A DNA stretch of 64,000 nucleotides from Vibrio albus (GCF_003144035.1 NZ_QFWT01000005.1:124001-188000); one strand, 5' to 3'; positions 8,777-18,237 are shown, counted from the stretch's first letter. Numbers and translations are program-made. Notes: generated by a model from the letters alone, not told the origin.

Positions 8777-10006
8777 ATGTTAGTTAAACTGGCATGGCGA
8801 AATATCTGGAGACAAAAACGGCGGACCTTTCTGACGGCCGGGGCGCTGGCGCTGGCGCTGTTTCTCTCTTTACTGATGCGTTCTATGCAGGAGGGCAGTT
8901 ACTCTATTAGCATCGACCATGCGGCCCGCTTTTATACCGGGCTGATACAACTGCAGCATCCTAAATACGCCGAAAGCCTGAGTATTAATGATCTGTTGCC
9001 GATGACTGACGATTTTATCCAGCCAGTGCTGCAGAATCCCGACATTTCTGATCATCTGCCTCGTCTGGAGTCCTTTGCTCTGGCCGCTGCCGGTGAGCGG
9101 TCCAAAGGCGTGATGGTCATCGGCGCTGTGCCGGAAATGGAAAAGGGGTATTCGAATCTGGACCAGAAGCTGATCGCGGGGGAATTTCTGACCGAAGATG
9201 ACCGGCAGGTGTTAATCGGTGAACGTCTGGCAAATTACTTCAGGTTGAAAATCGGTGATGAGATTGTGTTGTACGGGCAGGGATATCGGGGTCAGACCGC
9301 CGCTGGCCTGTATCCGGTGAAAGGCATTCTGCATTTCCCCATGCCTCAGCTCGACAGCCAGCTCGTGTATATGCCTCTGAGCCTTGCTCAGAACTTGTAT
9401 TCCACCGGTAAACAGGTCACTGCCTGGGTGTTGCACACCAGAGATTTGGCTCTGGTAACGGGAACTGAAGCGACACTGGAAAAACATTATGGTGACACGG
9501 TGAATGTCAGAGACTGGGAAGAACTCGCCCCGGAAATGTCCCAACAGATCACGATGGATAAGGTCAGTGGTATCTTTATGCTTTATATCCTATACGGTGT
9601 GGTTGGCTTTGGGTTATTTGCTACGATTACCATGATGACGCTGGAAAGGCAGAGGGAGTTTGCCGTGATGTTAGCAACAGGCATGTTGCGTATCAGGTTG
9701 TTACAACTGGTGGCTGTGGAATCTTTGTTTATTGCTACTCTCGGGATAGTGCTTGGTCTTATGGTCGCGGCACCGGTATTGACTTACCTCCATTTCAATC
9801 CGATTCAAATGACGGGGGATGCAGCCCGGATGATGGAAGAAACCGGGTTTGAGCCGATTCTTCCGGTATTGATTGCCCCTTCTCTGATTGCGAACCAGAT
9901 TATCGCTGTGCTGGTACTTCTGCTTATCAGTTTAATCTATCCCATGGTGCGTATCTTTCGTCTGAGTCTTGCATCGGCATTAAAAGGAGGCGCGCATGCT
10001 CATTAA
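8777..10006 (+). CDS. ABC transporter permease, FtsX/LolCE-like (first of two)
   Basis: 409 residues with the MacB/LolC layout. One N-terminal membrane segment (after WRNIWRQKRRTFLTAGALALALFL) is followed by a periplasmic domain of about 230 residues and three C-terminal membrane segments (roughly 265-290, 310-335, 370-395). FtsX-family motifs include ITMMTLERQREFAVMLATGM. These permeases do not usually move small solutes but transmit ATP hydrolysis to periplasmic partners, as in lipoprotein extraction. It starts 3 bases after the LolA-like gene and overlaps the next permease by 11 bases. The substrate is unknown. Confidence 0.85.
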   Translation: MLVKLAWRNIWRQKRRTFLTAGALALALFLSLLMRSMQEGSYSISIDHAARFYTGLIQLQHPKYAESLSINDLLPMTDDFIQPVLQNPDISDHLPRLESFALAAAGERSKGVMVIGAVPEMEKGYSNLDQKLIAGEFLTEDDRQVLIGERLANYFRLKIGDEIVLYGQGYRGQTAAGLYPVKGILHFPMPQLDSQLVYMPLSLAQNLYSTGKQVTAWVLHTRDLALVTGTEATLEKHYGDTVNVRDWEELAPEMSQQITMDKVSGIFMLYILYGVVGFGLFATITMMTLERQREFAVMLATGMLRIRLLQLVAVESLFIATLGIVLGLMVAAPVLTYLHFNPIQMTGDAARMMEETGFEPILPVLIAPSLIANQIIAVLVLLLISLIYPMVRIFRLSLASALKGGAHAH

Positions 10007-11231
10007 GCTGGCGTGGCGTAACCTTTGGCGCAATAAACTCAGAACCGGCATTATGCTGGGTGCGATGGTCTTTGGGTTGATGGGCATCGTCGTTATGTTG
10101 GGTTTTATGTCTGGTATGGTGGACAACATGGTACACAATGCCATTGCCTGGCAGATCAGTCATGTGCAGGTACAAAATAAACGTTATCTGGAAAACCCGG
10201 ACATCAACGCCACTATTGTGGATTCTGAACCATTGCTGCAACGATTATCGTCAGACCCTCAGGTGCTTTCTTTCTCTGCCCGTTTTCTGGTTGATGGAAT
10301 AGTTGGCTCGGCCCACAGCAGTAAAGGTGTGCGGATCAATGGGATTGATATAGCGTCTGAAGCGAAACTTACCCCATTGTCTGAACATATTGAGCAAGGT
10401 GAGTGGCTTTCTGAAAAAGACAGAAGACCAATACTGGTTTCGCAAAAAACAGCCAACCGGCTCAAGCTGAGAGTCGGTTCTAAAGCGGTTTTAACCTTTA
10501 CCGACAGCAAAGGTGAGGTTACCGGGGCAGCGTTTCGGGTGAAAGGAATTTTCAAATCTCCCTCCACAAACTTCGATGATATGAATGTGTACGTTCGCAT
10601 TCATGATCTGAGAAAGATTGCCGGTATGCAGGGCGTGCATGAAATCGCTGTGTTGATGCGTGGCAACCAGAGCGCGGATGACAGACAGCCGGTAGTGCGT
10701 TTTCGTAAGCTTATCGCAGCGTATACCACAGACGCTAATGAGGTCAGAGACTGGGCGCAGGTTCAGCCTTTATTAGCGTCTATGCTAGCTACCACAGGGG
10801 TTAGCAGTGCGATCATGCTGGGTATTTTTATGCTGGCAATGGGCTTCGGGATTATCAATATCATGCTGATGTCGGTCTTTGAACGCACACAGGAATTTGG
10901 CGTATTGATGGCTGTCGGCATGCAAAAGCATAAGATACTAGGGCTGATTCTTCTTGAAAGTCTGTGGCTGGGAGTGAGTGGTGCCGCCATGGGGCTAGCC
11001 GGCTGCATTGGTCTGATTCAACTATTACAGGTAACAGGTTTGCCATTAGGCGCAATGGCCGAAGGGTTGGGGGCGTATGGTGTGGATACTATCCTCTATC
11101 CGCGGGTGTCGGTATCTGAGTATGTCACTATCTTTATGACCGTTGCGGTTACCGCGTTGATTGCGGCTCTGTATCCGGCCAGACAAATCCTGAAGCAGCA
11201 TCCGGCTGCAGCGATGGCGGAGAAACACTAA
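9996..11231 (+). CDS. ABC transporter permease, FtsX/LolCE-like (second of two)
   Basis: 411 residues, with the same topology as its upstream partner: N-terminal membrane segment (WRNLWRNKLRTGIMLGAMVFGLMGIVV), large periplasmic domain, then three C-terminal membrane segments. The FtsX pattern INIMLMSVFERTQEFGVLMAVGM is clear. The two permeases are diverged paralogs and probably form a heterodimer, as LolC/LolE do. An AAAGGAGG ribosome site lies inside the preceding gene. The last base of its stop codon is also the first base of the ATPase start codon. Confidence 0.85.
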   Translation: MLIKLAWRNLWRNKLRTGIMLGAMVFGLMGIVVMLGFMSGMVDNMVHNAIAWQISHVQVQNKRYLENPDINATIVDSEPLLQRLSSDPQVLSFSARFLVDGIVGSAHSSKGVRINGIDIASEAKLTPLSEHIEQGEWLSEKDRRPILVSQKTANRLKLRVGSKAVLTFTDSKGEVTGAAFRVKGIFKSPSTNFDDMNVYVRIHDLRKIAGMQGVHEIAVLMRGNQSADDRQPVVRFRKLIAAYTTDANEVRDWAQVQPLLASMLATTGVSSAIMLGIFMLAMGFGIINIMLMSVFERTQEFGVLMAVGMQKHKILGLILLESLWLGVSGAAMGLAGCIGLIQLLQVTGLPLGAMAEGLGAYGVDTILYPRVSVSEYVTIFMTVAVTALIAALYPARQILKQHPAAAMAEKH

Positions 11232-11938
11232 TGACTATTGAAACTCATAAGCTGTGTAAAATCTATAATCAGGATTCCGATTTTCCGGTTCACGCCGTGC
11301 AGGCGTTGGATCTGACTATCAAACAGGGCGAATTTGTTGCGGTCATGGGGCCATCCGGGTCCGGTAAAACCACGCTTCTTAATATGCTGGGAGGGATCGA
11401 TCATCCGACATCGGGAGAGGTGTTCATTGATGGCTGTAATATTTGCACCCTGCCAGAGAAAGAACGGATAGCGTTTCGCCGCGATAATATCGGCTTTATT
11501 TTTCAGGATTACAGTTTGCTACCGGTACTGACTGCGTTGGAAAACGTAGAGTTTGTTATGCAACTTCAGGGCGTAAGTGAAAAAGAATGTCGAAACCGGG
11601 CAGAAGCGCTACTGAAGAGAGTAGGGTTGGCCGCACAGCAGAATAAACGGCCGACCAAACTGTCCGGAGGACAGCAACAGAGAGTGGCGGTTGCCCGGGC
11701 TCTGGCCTCTCGTCCGCGCTTTGTGATGGCGGACGAGCCAACGGCTAACTTAGATGCCGACAGTACGGCGGATCTGTTGAATATTATGCAGCAGCTGAAT
11801 GAGACGGAAGGAACGACTTTCATTTTTTCTACTCACGATCCGCGGGTCATTAAACGAGCCAGACGAGTCATCGTATTTGAAGATGGCAGACTCACGGCCG
11901 ATCGTGATATGAGTGAAGAGCAGGACGATGAGTGCTAA
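11231..11938 (+). CDS. ABC transporter ATP-binding protein (LolD/MacB type)
   Basis: 235 residues. Walker A GPSGSGKTT is at residues 40-48, followed by the Q-loop region FIFQDYSLLPVLTALENVEF, the ABC signature LSGGQQQRVAVARAL, Walker B RFVMADEPTANLD and the H-loop FSTHDPRV. This order and the FQDY...LPVLTALENVE stretch place it with the LolD/MacB/FtsE group that powers FtsX-type permeases. It overlaps the preceding permease by 1 base and the following barrel gene by 11 bases, so all five genes look translationally coupled. Confidence 0.9.
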   Translation: MTIETHKLCKIYNQDSDFPVHAVQALDLTIKQGEFVAVMGPSGSGKTTLLNMLGGIDHPTSGEVFIDGCNICTLPEKERIAFRRDNIGFIFQDYSLLPVLTALENVEFVMQLQGVSEKECRNRAEALLKRVGLAAQQNKRPTKLSGGQQQRVAVARALASRPRFVMADEPTANLDADSTADLLNIMQQLNETEGTTFIFSTHDPRVIKRARRVIVFEDGRLTADRDMSEEQDDEC

Positions 11939-13130
11939 GTACAGGATCTGGTCCGGACTTCTTATTCTGAGTATCAGTATCAGTATCAGTATCAGTATCA
12001 GTTTCAGTGCCATTGCTCAGATTCCAGGCCTGGTTCCGGAGCAAGAATGGGAACTGAACGGGTATATTCAGTACAGAGTGAATGGCTACTTTGTACAGGG
12101 TGAACACGATGTTTTCGACCAGTCGTTACAGCAGCGTTTCAACTATGAATATCGTCTCAACCCGGACTGGCGTTATAATGTCGGGATGCGTAACCGGGTC
12201 ACTCATGGCGGTTCTGTTAAAGCGAATGACTACGCAGACTGGTTTGGGCGGGACACCGGGTATATGGATCTTTCCGTTAACTGGATGGAAGAGCGGGAGG
12301 TTGTGGGGAATAGTCAATTTGACCGCCTGTACATCACCAGTCAGCAGGGAGACTGGCTGATGCGTACAGGACGGTTCCGCGTCAACTGGGGAATGACGAC
12401 GATCTGGAATCCTAATGATATCTTCAATGTGTATTCGATCTATGACACCGACTATGCAGAACGTCCCGGTACAGATGGCATTTTACTCGGGAAAAAGTTA
12501 GGTTTTGCCAGTGGCGTTGAACTGGTCTTCAGTCCCGCAGAAGAAGCCGCTTTTAACCGGTATGCTGCCCGTTATTATTTAAATCGTAAAGGTTGGGATG
12601 TTCAGTTTATTGCCGGAAAATCGGAACAAGATAATGTTATCGGGCTGGGCTTTGCCGGTTCGGTCAGTGGTGCTGGTATCCGGGGGGAATCAAGTTACTT
12701 TAACCCTACGGAGCAGGAGCGAGAAGGTAACCTAAACCATACGATAATTTCCAGCTTTGAAACGGACTACAGCTTCAGTAGTCAGAGGAACTGGAGTATC
12801 CGGGCCGGCGTATTACACACAGCCGATCCTTCTACGCCGGACAATTTTACTGACTATTTAACTCAGCCTTTGAGTGCCAGAACCTTAAGTTTTAGTGAGT
12901 TTACCGGTTATGCGGAGGTGAGTTTTGATTTAACACCACTTAACCGCAGCTCTTTTTCCTCGATTTATTATCAGGACGGATCACTTTATTTTAGCTATAC
13001 AAATCAGTACTCTCTGGCCGATAACTGGCAGCTGACCGCCAGTATTCAGCGCTTTGACGGTGTAGATTCGAGTGTATTTGGTATGACGCCGACGACAATG
13101 GTCTATACTATGATCCGTTGGGATTGGTGA
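11928..13130 (+). CDS. Outer-membrane beta-barrel protein of the LolA-like/ABC operon
   Basis: I prefer ATG 11928 (overlapping the ATPase gene by 11 bases) over the in-frame GTG at 11913, because it gives a compact signal peptide. The hydrophobic core of that peptide is an Ile-Ser dipeptide run encoded by a six-base repeat. The mature part, about 375 residues, alternates polar and aromatic residues in amphipathic strands (NWMEEREVVGN, DRLYITSQQGDWLMRTGRFRVNWG, IWNPNDIFNVYS) and ends in a strand with terminal Trp (MVYTMIRWDW). This is the look of a DUF1302/alginate-export-like outer-membrane barrel. It is a candidate outer-membrane component for the upstream ABC system. Confidence 0.75.
   Translation: MSAKYRIWSGLLILSISISISISISFSAIAQIPGLVPEQEWELNGYIQYRVNGYFVQGEHDVFDQSLQQRFNYEYRLNPDWRYNVGMRNRVTHGGSVKANDYADWFGRDTGYMDLSVNWMEEREVVGNSQFDRLYITSQQGDWLMRTGRFRVNWGMTTIWNPNDIFNVYSIYDTDYAERPGTDGILLGKKLGFASGVELVFSPAEEAAFNRYAARYYLNRKGWDVQFIAGKSEQDNVIGLGFAGSVSGAGIRGESSYFNPTEQEREGNLNHTIISSFETDYSFSSQRNWSIRAGVLHTADPSTPDNFTDYLTQPLSARTLSFSEFTGYAEVSFDLTPLNRSSFSSIYYQDGSLYFSYTNQYSLADNWQLTASIQRFDGVDSSVFGMTPTTMVYTMIRWDW
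11970..12005 (+). repeat. Hexanucleotide simple repeat in the barrel gene signal peptide
   Basis: Five perfect copies of AGTATC (11970-11999) followed by one degenerate copy AGTTTC. The period keeps frame, so each gained or lost unit changes the signal-peptide core by one Ser-Ile pair. Confidence 0.9.
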
Positions 13131-13144
13131 TATAGATCACATTT
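13123..13144 (+). promoter_or_regulatory. Candidate CRP site upstream of the amylase gene
   Basis: The core GGTGATATAGATCACA (13126-13141) matches TGTGA-N6-TCACA at nine of ten fixed positions, with a T run (TTTT) downstream. It overlaps the stop codon of the barrel gene and lies about 170 bases before the amylase ATG. Catabolite control of a glucan-degrading enzyme is plausible. Confidence 0.5.
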
Positions 13145-13154
13145 TCCTGCTACG

Positions 13155-13190
13155 CCCCTTATCTAAGCCTGATTAAAGCAGGGTAAGGGG
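13155..13190 (+). terminator. Candidate hairpin after the barrel gene
   Basis: CCCCTTA pairs with TAAGGGG around an inner CCTG/CAGG stem, 24 bases past the barrel stop. The following sequence (GATTTCGCTCTT) is only weakly T-rich, so the terminator role is tentative. Confidence 0.4.
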
Positions 13191-13309
13191 GATTTCGCTC
13201 TTATCGTGCAATTTATAATGCCGTCAGTATTCCAACAGTGCTGAACCCGATTTGCATTCATACCTTTTCATCAATAACGGGTTTATGCCGACGGTTAAGG
13301 AGAGTAACA

Positions 13310-14764
13310 ATGAATACCTTCTCTACGATGAACAAAAGCGATGTGATTCTTCATGCCTTTGACTGGCCGTATTTAGACATCGCAACACATGCCAAAACAA
13401 TCAGTTCTCTGGGTTATAAAACGGTTCTGGTTTCACCGCCAATGAAATCTTTGAAACACAAAGATGGCACCCAATGGTGGCAACGATATCAACCACAGGA
13501 TTATCGGGTGATCGATAATCAGCTGGGTAATACCACTGAATTTTTTAACATGGTTAAGGCGCTGGGTGAATATGACGTCTGGGTATATGTCGACGTTGTT
13601 TTCAACCATATGGCAAATGAATCATGGTACCGTCCTGATCTGCAGTATCCGGGACAGAAAGATATGCTGAACTATCTGCAAAACTGGGAAGAGTACCAGG
13701 AGCAGCTATTGTTTGGTGATTTAAGAGAACCGCTGTTTACTGACGATGATTTTGTGGAAGCGTTCGGTATCGAAGACTGGAAAGATCGCTGGCAGGTCCA
13801 GAATGGACGGATTACTGGCGGAGAAGACGATCCGGGCTTACCGACATTAAAAGACAGTGACCATGTTATAGAGCAGCAGCAGCGTTATATCAAAGCCCTG
13901 AAGGGAATGGGTGTCAGAGGCTTCCGGATTGATGCGGCGAAGCATATGACACTTGAGCATCTGAAAAAGGTCTGGACGCCGGACATTGTCGATGATGTGC
14001 ATATTTTTGGTGAGATCATTACCGATGGCGGGGCAACCAAAGAGGAATATGAACTCTTTTTGCAGCCGTATCTGGAACAGACGCGTTTATCCGCTTATGA
14101 TTTTCCGCTGTTTAATACGGTATATGAGGCGTTTCAGCCGGACGGCAGCCTTGAATCGTTAGTTAACCCGTACAGTTTAGGGCAGGCGTTATCCAAGCCC
14201 CGAGCCATTACTTTTGCCATTACTCATGATATTCCGAATAACGACGTGTTTCAGGAACTGATTCTTTCTGAAGAAGATGAATGGCTGGCGTATGCCTATA
14301 TTCTGGGACGTGATGGCGGTGTGCCGCTCATTTATACCGATCTGAACCCTAGCGATATCCGTAATAAACAAGGTCAGCCACGCTGGAAAAACAGCTGGAA
14401 AGACCCGCGCATGACACAAATGATCGCTTTTCATAATTTGGTTCATGGTGAGGTTATGACACCGATTCTTTCGGATAAAGACTGTTTGGTGTTTTCTCGG
14501 GGAAGCAAAGGACTGGTTGCTATTAATAAAGGCAGGAAAAAGCTGCAGGTGAATATCGACTGGGAGAGTGATGTCGTTAACCTGATCGACAACGAGCCTT
14601 ACGGTGTTCAGCAGGGAGAGCTGACCTTCACGTTGCAGCCTAAGTCGTGTGTGATGATGGTAGATAAAGGGTTGTTGTCTGTGGATGACACGTTATCTCT
14701 TAAAAATAACGCGGTAGAGAAAGTTCCCGGACAGTCAACATCCTGCATGGTCAGGCAGATTTAG
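13310..14764 (+). CDS. GH13-family alpha-amylase-like glycoside hydrolase, cytoplasmic
   Basis: The start at 13310 is supported by AAGGAG at 13298-13303; an in-frame ATG lies 72 bases upstream without such a site. The 484 residues hold the four conserved GH13 regions: DVVFNHMA, GFRIDAAKHM (nucleophile Asp208), IFGEII (acid/base Glu235) and ITHDIPNND (third carboxylate Asp307). A C-terminal beta domain (VFSRGSKGLVAINKG) follows. There is no signal peptide, so it should act on internal alpha-glucans or imported maltodextrins. The exact specificity is not readable. It is monocistronic, ending at a strong terminator. Confidence 0.88.
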   Translation: MNTFSTMNKSDVILHAFDWPYLDIATHAKTISSLGYKTVLVSPPMKSLKHKDGTQWWQRYQPQDYRVIDNQLGNTTEFFNMVKALGEYDVWVYVDVVFNHMANESWYRPDLQYPGQKDMLNYLQNWEEYQEQLLFGDLREPLFTDDDFVEAFGIEDWKDRWQVQNGRITGGEDDPGLPTLKDSDHVIEQQQRYIKALKGMGVRGFRIDAAKHMTLEHLKKVWTPDIVDDVHIFGEIITDGGATKEEYELFLQPYLEQTRLSAYDFPLFNTVYEAFQPDGSLESLVNPYSLGQALSKPRAITFAITHDIPNNDVFQELILSEEDEWLAYAYILGRDGGVPLIYTDLNPSDIRNKQGQPRWKNSWKDPRMTQMIAFHNLVHGEVMTPILSDKDCLVFSRGSKGLVAINKGRKKLQVNIDWESDVVNLIDNEPYGVQQGELTFTLQPKSCVMMVDKGLLSVDDTLSLKNNAVEKVPGQSTSCMVRQI

Positions 14765-14777
14765 ATTAACTGGTATT

Positions 14778-14811
14778 AAAAAATAACGGAGCCTTATGGC
14801 TCCGTTATTTT
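14778..14811. terminator. Bidirectional terminator between amylase and chemoreceptor genes
   Basis: AAATAACGGAGCC and GGCTCCGTTATTT form a perfect 13-bp stem with a TTAT loop, A-rich on the left and T-rich on the right, between two convergent genes. Confidence 0.92.
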
Positions 14812-14833
14812 ATGTCATGTAACCACGGTGGAA

Positions 14834-16708
14834 CTACACGATAAATTTATCCAGAACGGAATTCTGGTCACGAACGTTTTCAGTCTGAACTTGCATGGCC
14901 GTATTGGTTTGCTGGGATTCATCAGACACCTGCACGGAGAGATCTTTGATCTTCAGCGTATTGGCATTAATTTCTTCCGCAACCAGGCTTTGTTGCTCGG
15001 CAGCAGATGCAATTTGCAGGTTCATATCCGTAATACGTCTGATGGCTTCAAAGATACGTTGTAGAGATTCATCGGCCTGCTGGGCTTTTTCTACGGTTCC
15101 CGCTGCCGCATTTTTACTTTCATTCATGGTTGTCGCCACGGCTGTGGCACCTGCCTGTAACTGTTCTATCATGCTTCGTATTTCGGTGGTGGATTCCTGA
15201 GTACGCTGGGCAAGCGTCCGGACCTCATCAGCGACCACAGCGAATCCACGTCCCTGCTCTCCGGCCCGGGCGGCCTCAATTGCCGCATTCAGAGCCAGCA
15301 AGTTGGTCTGGTCAGCAATATCATTAATGACCTGAAGTACGGTTTCTATGCTGTTTGTTGCGTCTTCCAGTTTCTGTACTTCAGAGACTGCATGTTCAAT
15401 CTGGGCAGAAAGTGTATCAATGGACGTTGTGGTCTCACTAACAATTTCAGCACCAATTTGGGTGGCATCATCTGCTTCCTGTGCAGCTGCTGCCGCTCCC
15501 TGAGCATTGTGCGCCACATCGGAAGCCGTGGTGGCCATTTCATTCATCGCTGTGGCCAGTTGTTCCAGTTCCTGTAACTGGGTACTCATCGCGTCTGCCG
15601 AGCTGGCTGCCCCTTTCGCTGTTGTCTCAGTTCCTCGCAGAATTTCCTGACTGATGGCTTTCAACTGCGTAATCTGACCTTGCAGGTTTTCACTAAAGGT
15701 ATTGAACCCACTGGCTAGCTCTGCAAATTCCTGATCAGTATCTGTCCCCAGACGTTTGGTTAAATCTGCATGCCCGGAGGCTACGTCCTTGATAGCGGTA
15801 TTCAGATCGCCCAGAGGTGCCATCAGTTTACGGATAACAAACAGAAGGATGACGATACTGACAATCAGGCCAAGGAGACTGTATATAATGGAGTTATTTC
15901 GGATATCGTAAACGGACTGAAAGGCTTCTTTCTCGTTAAGTAACACACCGACATACCAGTCTTGTCCTTCAATTTTTGCATAATTGAGTGTGTAATCCAT
16001 GCCATCTTTTAGGGTGACATTTTGATACTGGTTTTCTCTAATCTGGATACTCGGAAGGAAGCTGTCCATTTTTTTCCCGTTTAGCTCACTATCCGGGTGA
16101 GCAATAACGGTTCCGTCTTTCGCGACAATAAACAGATAACCGGCGTTAAAGAGCTTAACGTTATTAACCAGCTCAGACAGACTAGACAGACTCATGTCGT
16201 AAAAGATAGAACCAATAAAACGGCCCTCTCTTGTCAGTGGTGTCGCAATAGAAACCAGAATATCTTTGGTTACAGAATCGGGGTAGGGATCGGTGATGAT
16301 AAGACTTCCCTGACTTTTTGCATCTTTGTACCAGGGCCGTTTCCGAGGGTCCCAGTCTGAACTAGGGATCCAGCTAGGGTCACCGGTAAAGTATGCTCCA
16401 TCCTCTTCAAAGCCACCGCCAACAAGCAGGAAGGTATCACTCAGCTCAGGCTGGCTGATGACTTCCGTAATATGTTCCCGAGATGGGTTTTGCTCTGCGA
16501 GGGTGGTTGAGTAACGCGCTAGTGCCTTTTTATTATTCAGCTCAGCAGTGACTGTATTGCGGACACCATTAACGATATCGCTAATACTTTCATTGATGGT
16601 GTGGTTCATTTCTGACTGAACAGTAAAGAATTGCTTGGCGCTTAACAAGCTAATAGTAATGAGCAGTAACACGGAAGATGCTGCAACAATTTTATGGCTA
16701 AATTTCAT
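14834..16708 (-). CDS. Methyl-accepting chemotaxis protein with Cache-type sensor
   Basis: 624 residues. N-terminal membrane segment (8-25), then a periplasmic sensor of about 250 residues. The sensor has double-Cache features: [43 protein letters not shown] and [15 protein letters not shown] second membrane segment lies near 275-298, followed by a HAMP domain. The signalling tip [20 protein letters not shown] is followed by [21 protein letters not shown]. The WYKDA and DPYPDS pattern is common in dCache receptors for amino acids and other small ligands, but the ligand cannot be named. The upstream region carries a Fur-like box and two palindromes. Confidence 0.93.
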   Translation of the reverse strand: MKFSHKIVAASSVLLLITISLLSAKQFFTVQSEMNHTINESISDIVNGVRNTVTAELNNKKALARYSTTLAEQNPSREHITEVISQPELSDTFLLVGGGFEEDGAYFTGDPSWIPSSDWDPRKRPWYKDAKSQGSLIITDPYPDSVTKDILVSIATPLTREGRFIGSIFYDMSLSSLSELVNNVKLFNAGYLFIVAKDGTVIAHPDSELNGKKMDSFLPSIQIRENQYQNVTLKDGMDYTLNYAKIEGQDWYVGVLLNEKEAFQSVYDIRNNSIIYSLLGLIVSIVILLFVIRKLMAPLGDLNTAIKDVASGHADLTKRLGTDTDQEFAELASGFNTFSENLQGQITQLKAISQEILRGTETTAKGAASSADAMSTQLQELEQLATAMNEMATTASDVAHNAQGAAAAAQEADDATQIGAEIVSETTTSIDTLSAQIEHAVSEVQKLEDATNSIETVLQVINDIADQTNLLALNAAIEAARAGEQGRGFAVVADEVRTLAQRTQESTTEIRSMIEQLQAGATAVATTMNESKNAAAGTVEKAQQADESLQRIFEAIRRITDMNLQIASAAEQQSLVAEEINANTLKIKDLSVQVSDESQQTNTAMQVQTENVRDQNSVLDKFIV

Positions 16709-16745
16709 AGTGAATCCCTTTATGAAAGTTATGCTGGGAAATAAA

Positions 16746-16764
16746 GTTAATGATAATTATTATT
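16746..16764 (-). promoter_or_regulatory. Fur-box-like sequence upstream of the chemoreceptor gene
   Basis: The 19-base stretch matches the classical Fur consensus at 16 of 19 positions (core AATGATAATTATTATT) and lies 38 bases before the start codon. The region is AT-rich, so chance similarity is possible. Confidence 0.4.
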
Positions 16765-16794
16765 ATTTTTGTGATAATCTAATTACATATATGG

Positions 16795-16832
16795 GCGATA
16801 TATAACATATCGCATCTACTATTGATAATAGT
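16795..16832. promoter_or_regulatory. Two perfect inverted repeats upstream of the chemoreceptor gene
   Basis: GCGATAT-N5-ATATCGC (16795-16813) and ACTATT-GAT-AATAGT (16818-16832) sit back to back, about 90-125 bases before the start codon. They could be operators of unknown regulators. Confidence 0.4.
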
Positions 16833-16950
16833 ATCTAGATGGGAAATATGACAATTGTTCTTTGCCCAACCAGAATTGACCGTGGTCATGCCATCCTCTC
16901 ACGACGTAATGAAAGAAATATCACATAGAATATAGATAATAGGTTACGGG

Positions 16951-18210
16951 TTAATGGTTTAGGTTTTTACCCAGAGCCGTGTGTCTTTTGGGAACAAGGC
17001 GTAGTAGCAAGAATACCGCAACGGAGTACAAAGCGGCCCATTGCAGACAGATAAACACAATCGCTGTGATAGTCAGTGCTACTGCTGCCAGACATTTGTT
17101 AATGCCAGTGAGTAACCGGTATGCGGCCAACATGGCGAACAGGTAAATCAGGATAAATACGCCGTTAGCCAGCTTGACCAAATGTTCTAGGTCAAGATGC
17201 AGTAGTTCTCCTGCAACAGAGCTGAGGACCAGAACAATCGCGAGTGTCAGAGTCGCGTTGGCTGGAACGCCCCGAGAGGAAATTTTTGTGAGTTTACTGT
17301 CTTCCCGGTTCTGTTTTGCCAGAGACCATGTCATGCGTGACAGGCTCTGCATATACAGGTTCATACTGGCAAAGCAGGCCAGATAGCCAAGCAGGCTGAT
17401 AAGAAGAGAAGCTTTGTTACCAATTAATTTTTCAGACAGCCAGGGAATGGAGGCGGTATCCATCTCTGCTGTACCATAGGCATGAAATTTCAAAATGACG
17501 ACTGTACAGGCCCAGTAAATAAACCCGGCGAACAGACAGCCCAGAACAATCGATATCGGAAAATCTCGTTGCGGATTTTTAAATTCTTCTCCCATATGGG
17601 CGAAGGCTTCTATGCCAACGAAGCACCAGAACATAACGGCCAGAGCAGAAGCTATAGAGGGTAAAGCATCTACAGAAAGCGGAGGCATAACCGTATCTTC
17701 GGTCCCGACTTCACCAAATACCCACAGAAATGAAACCAGCGTGCAAATGCCTAAAGCAATCATCACCTGTATCCGTGATGACGATTTGCTGCCAATCAGG
17801 TTCACCGCCGTCAGCAGGAATATGGTCAGTGTCTGCGCCAGCAAAGGTGAGCTGAAAGGTTCCGGAAGTAGCTGTTGACCAAAGCTGCCAGTAAGGGCGA
17901 CCCCCGCAGGAATCCCAACAGGAATAATGCTGAGAAACAGCCATGCCACACTGCGTTCCATTTTTTCATTAAACGCTTTACGCACAAAATAGGAAGTACC
18001 ACCAGCATTCGGGTAGCGTTTTCCAAGAGCGGCAAAGGTAAGAGCAATAGGTACAACGGCAATAAACAGAATCAGCCATGCCCATAAGGTCGCGTTACCT
18101 GCAATTCCGGCTGCGATAGCCGGGATCATAAATAAGCCTGTACCAAGTAAAGTTGTGGATAGTTGACCGATACCGCCGATTAATGTGATTTCTTTTTTTA
18201 ATTGATTCAC
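16951..18210 (-). CDS. yjeH: YjeH-like amino acid exporter (APC superfamily)
   Basis: Inner-membrane carrier with about 12 hydrophobic segments. The N-terminus (QLKKEITLIGGIGQLSTTLLGTGLFMIPA) and the stretch AALGKRYPNAGGTSYFVRKAF follow E. coli YjeH, an exporter of methionine and branched-chain amino acids. I choose the GTG at 18210, which aligns with the E. coli start and has GGGG upstream. The frame stays open to a TTG at 18240, but that codon lies inside a hairpin. It lies 106 bases after the YjiH-family gene on the same strand, with that hairpin between them. Confidence 0.82.
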   Translation of the reverse strand: MNQLKKEITLIGGIGQLSTTLLGTGLFMIPAIAAGIAGNATLWAWLILFIAVVPIALTFAALGKRYPNAGGTSYFVRKAFNEKMERSVAWLFLSIIPVGIPAGVALTGSFGQQLLPEPFSSPLLAQTLTIFLLTAVNLIGSKSSSRIQVMIALGICTLVSFLWVFGEVGTEDTVMPPLSVDALPSIASALAVMFWCFVGIEAFAHMGEEFKNPQRDFPISIVLGCLFAGFIYWACTVVILKFHAYGTAEMDTASIPWLSEKLIGNKASLLISLLGYLACFASMNLYMQSLSRMTWSLAKQNREDSKLTKISSRGVPANATLTLAIVLVLSSVAGELLHLDLEHLVKLANGVFILIYLFAMLAAYRLLTGINKCLAAVALTITAIVFICLQWAALYSVAVFLLLRLVPKRHTALGKNLNH

Positions 18211-18237
18211 CTTATCATCCCCGAACCCTAATAATGA

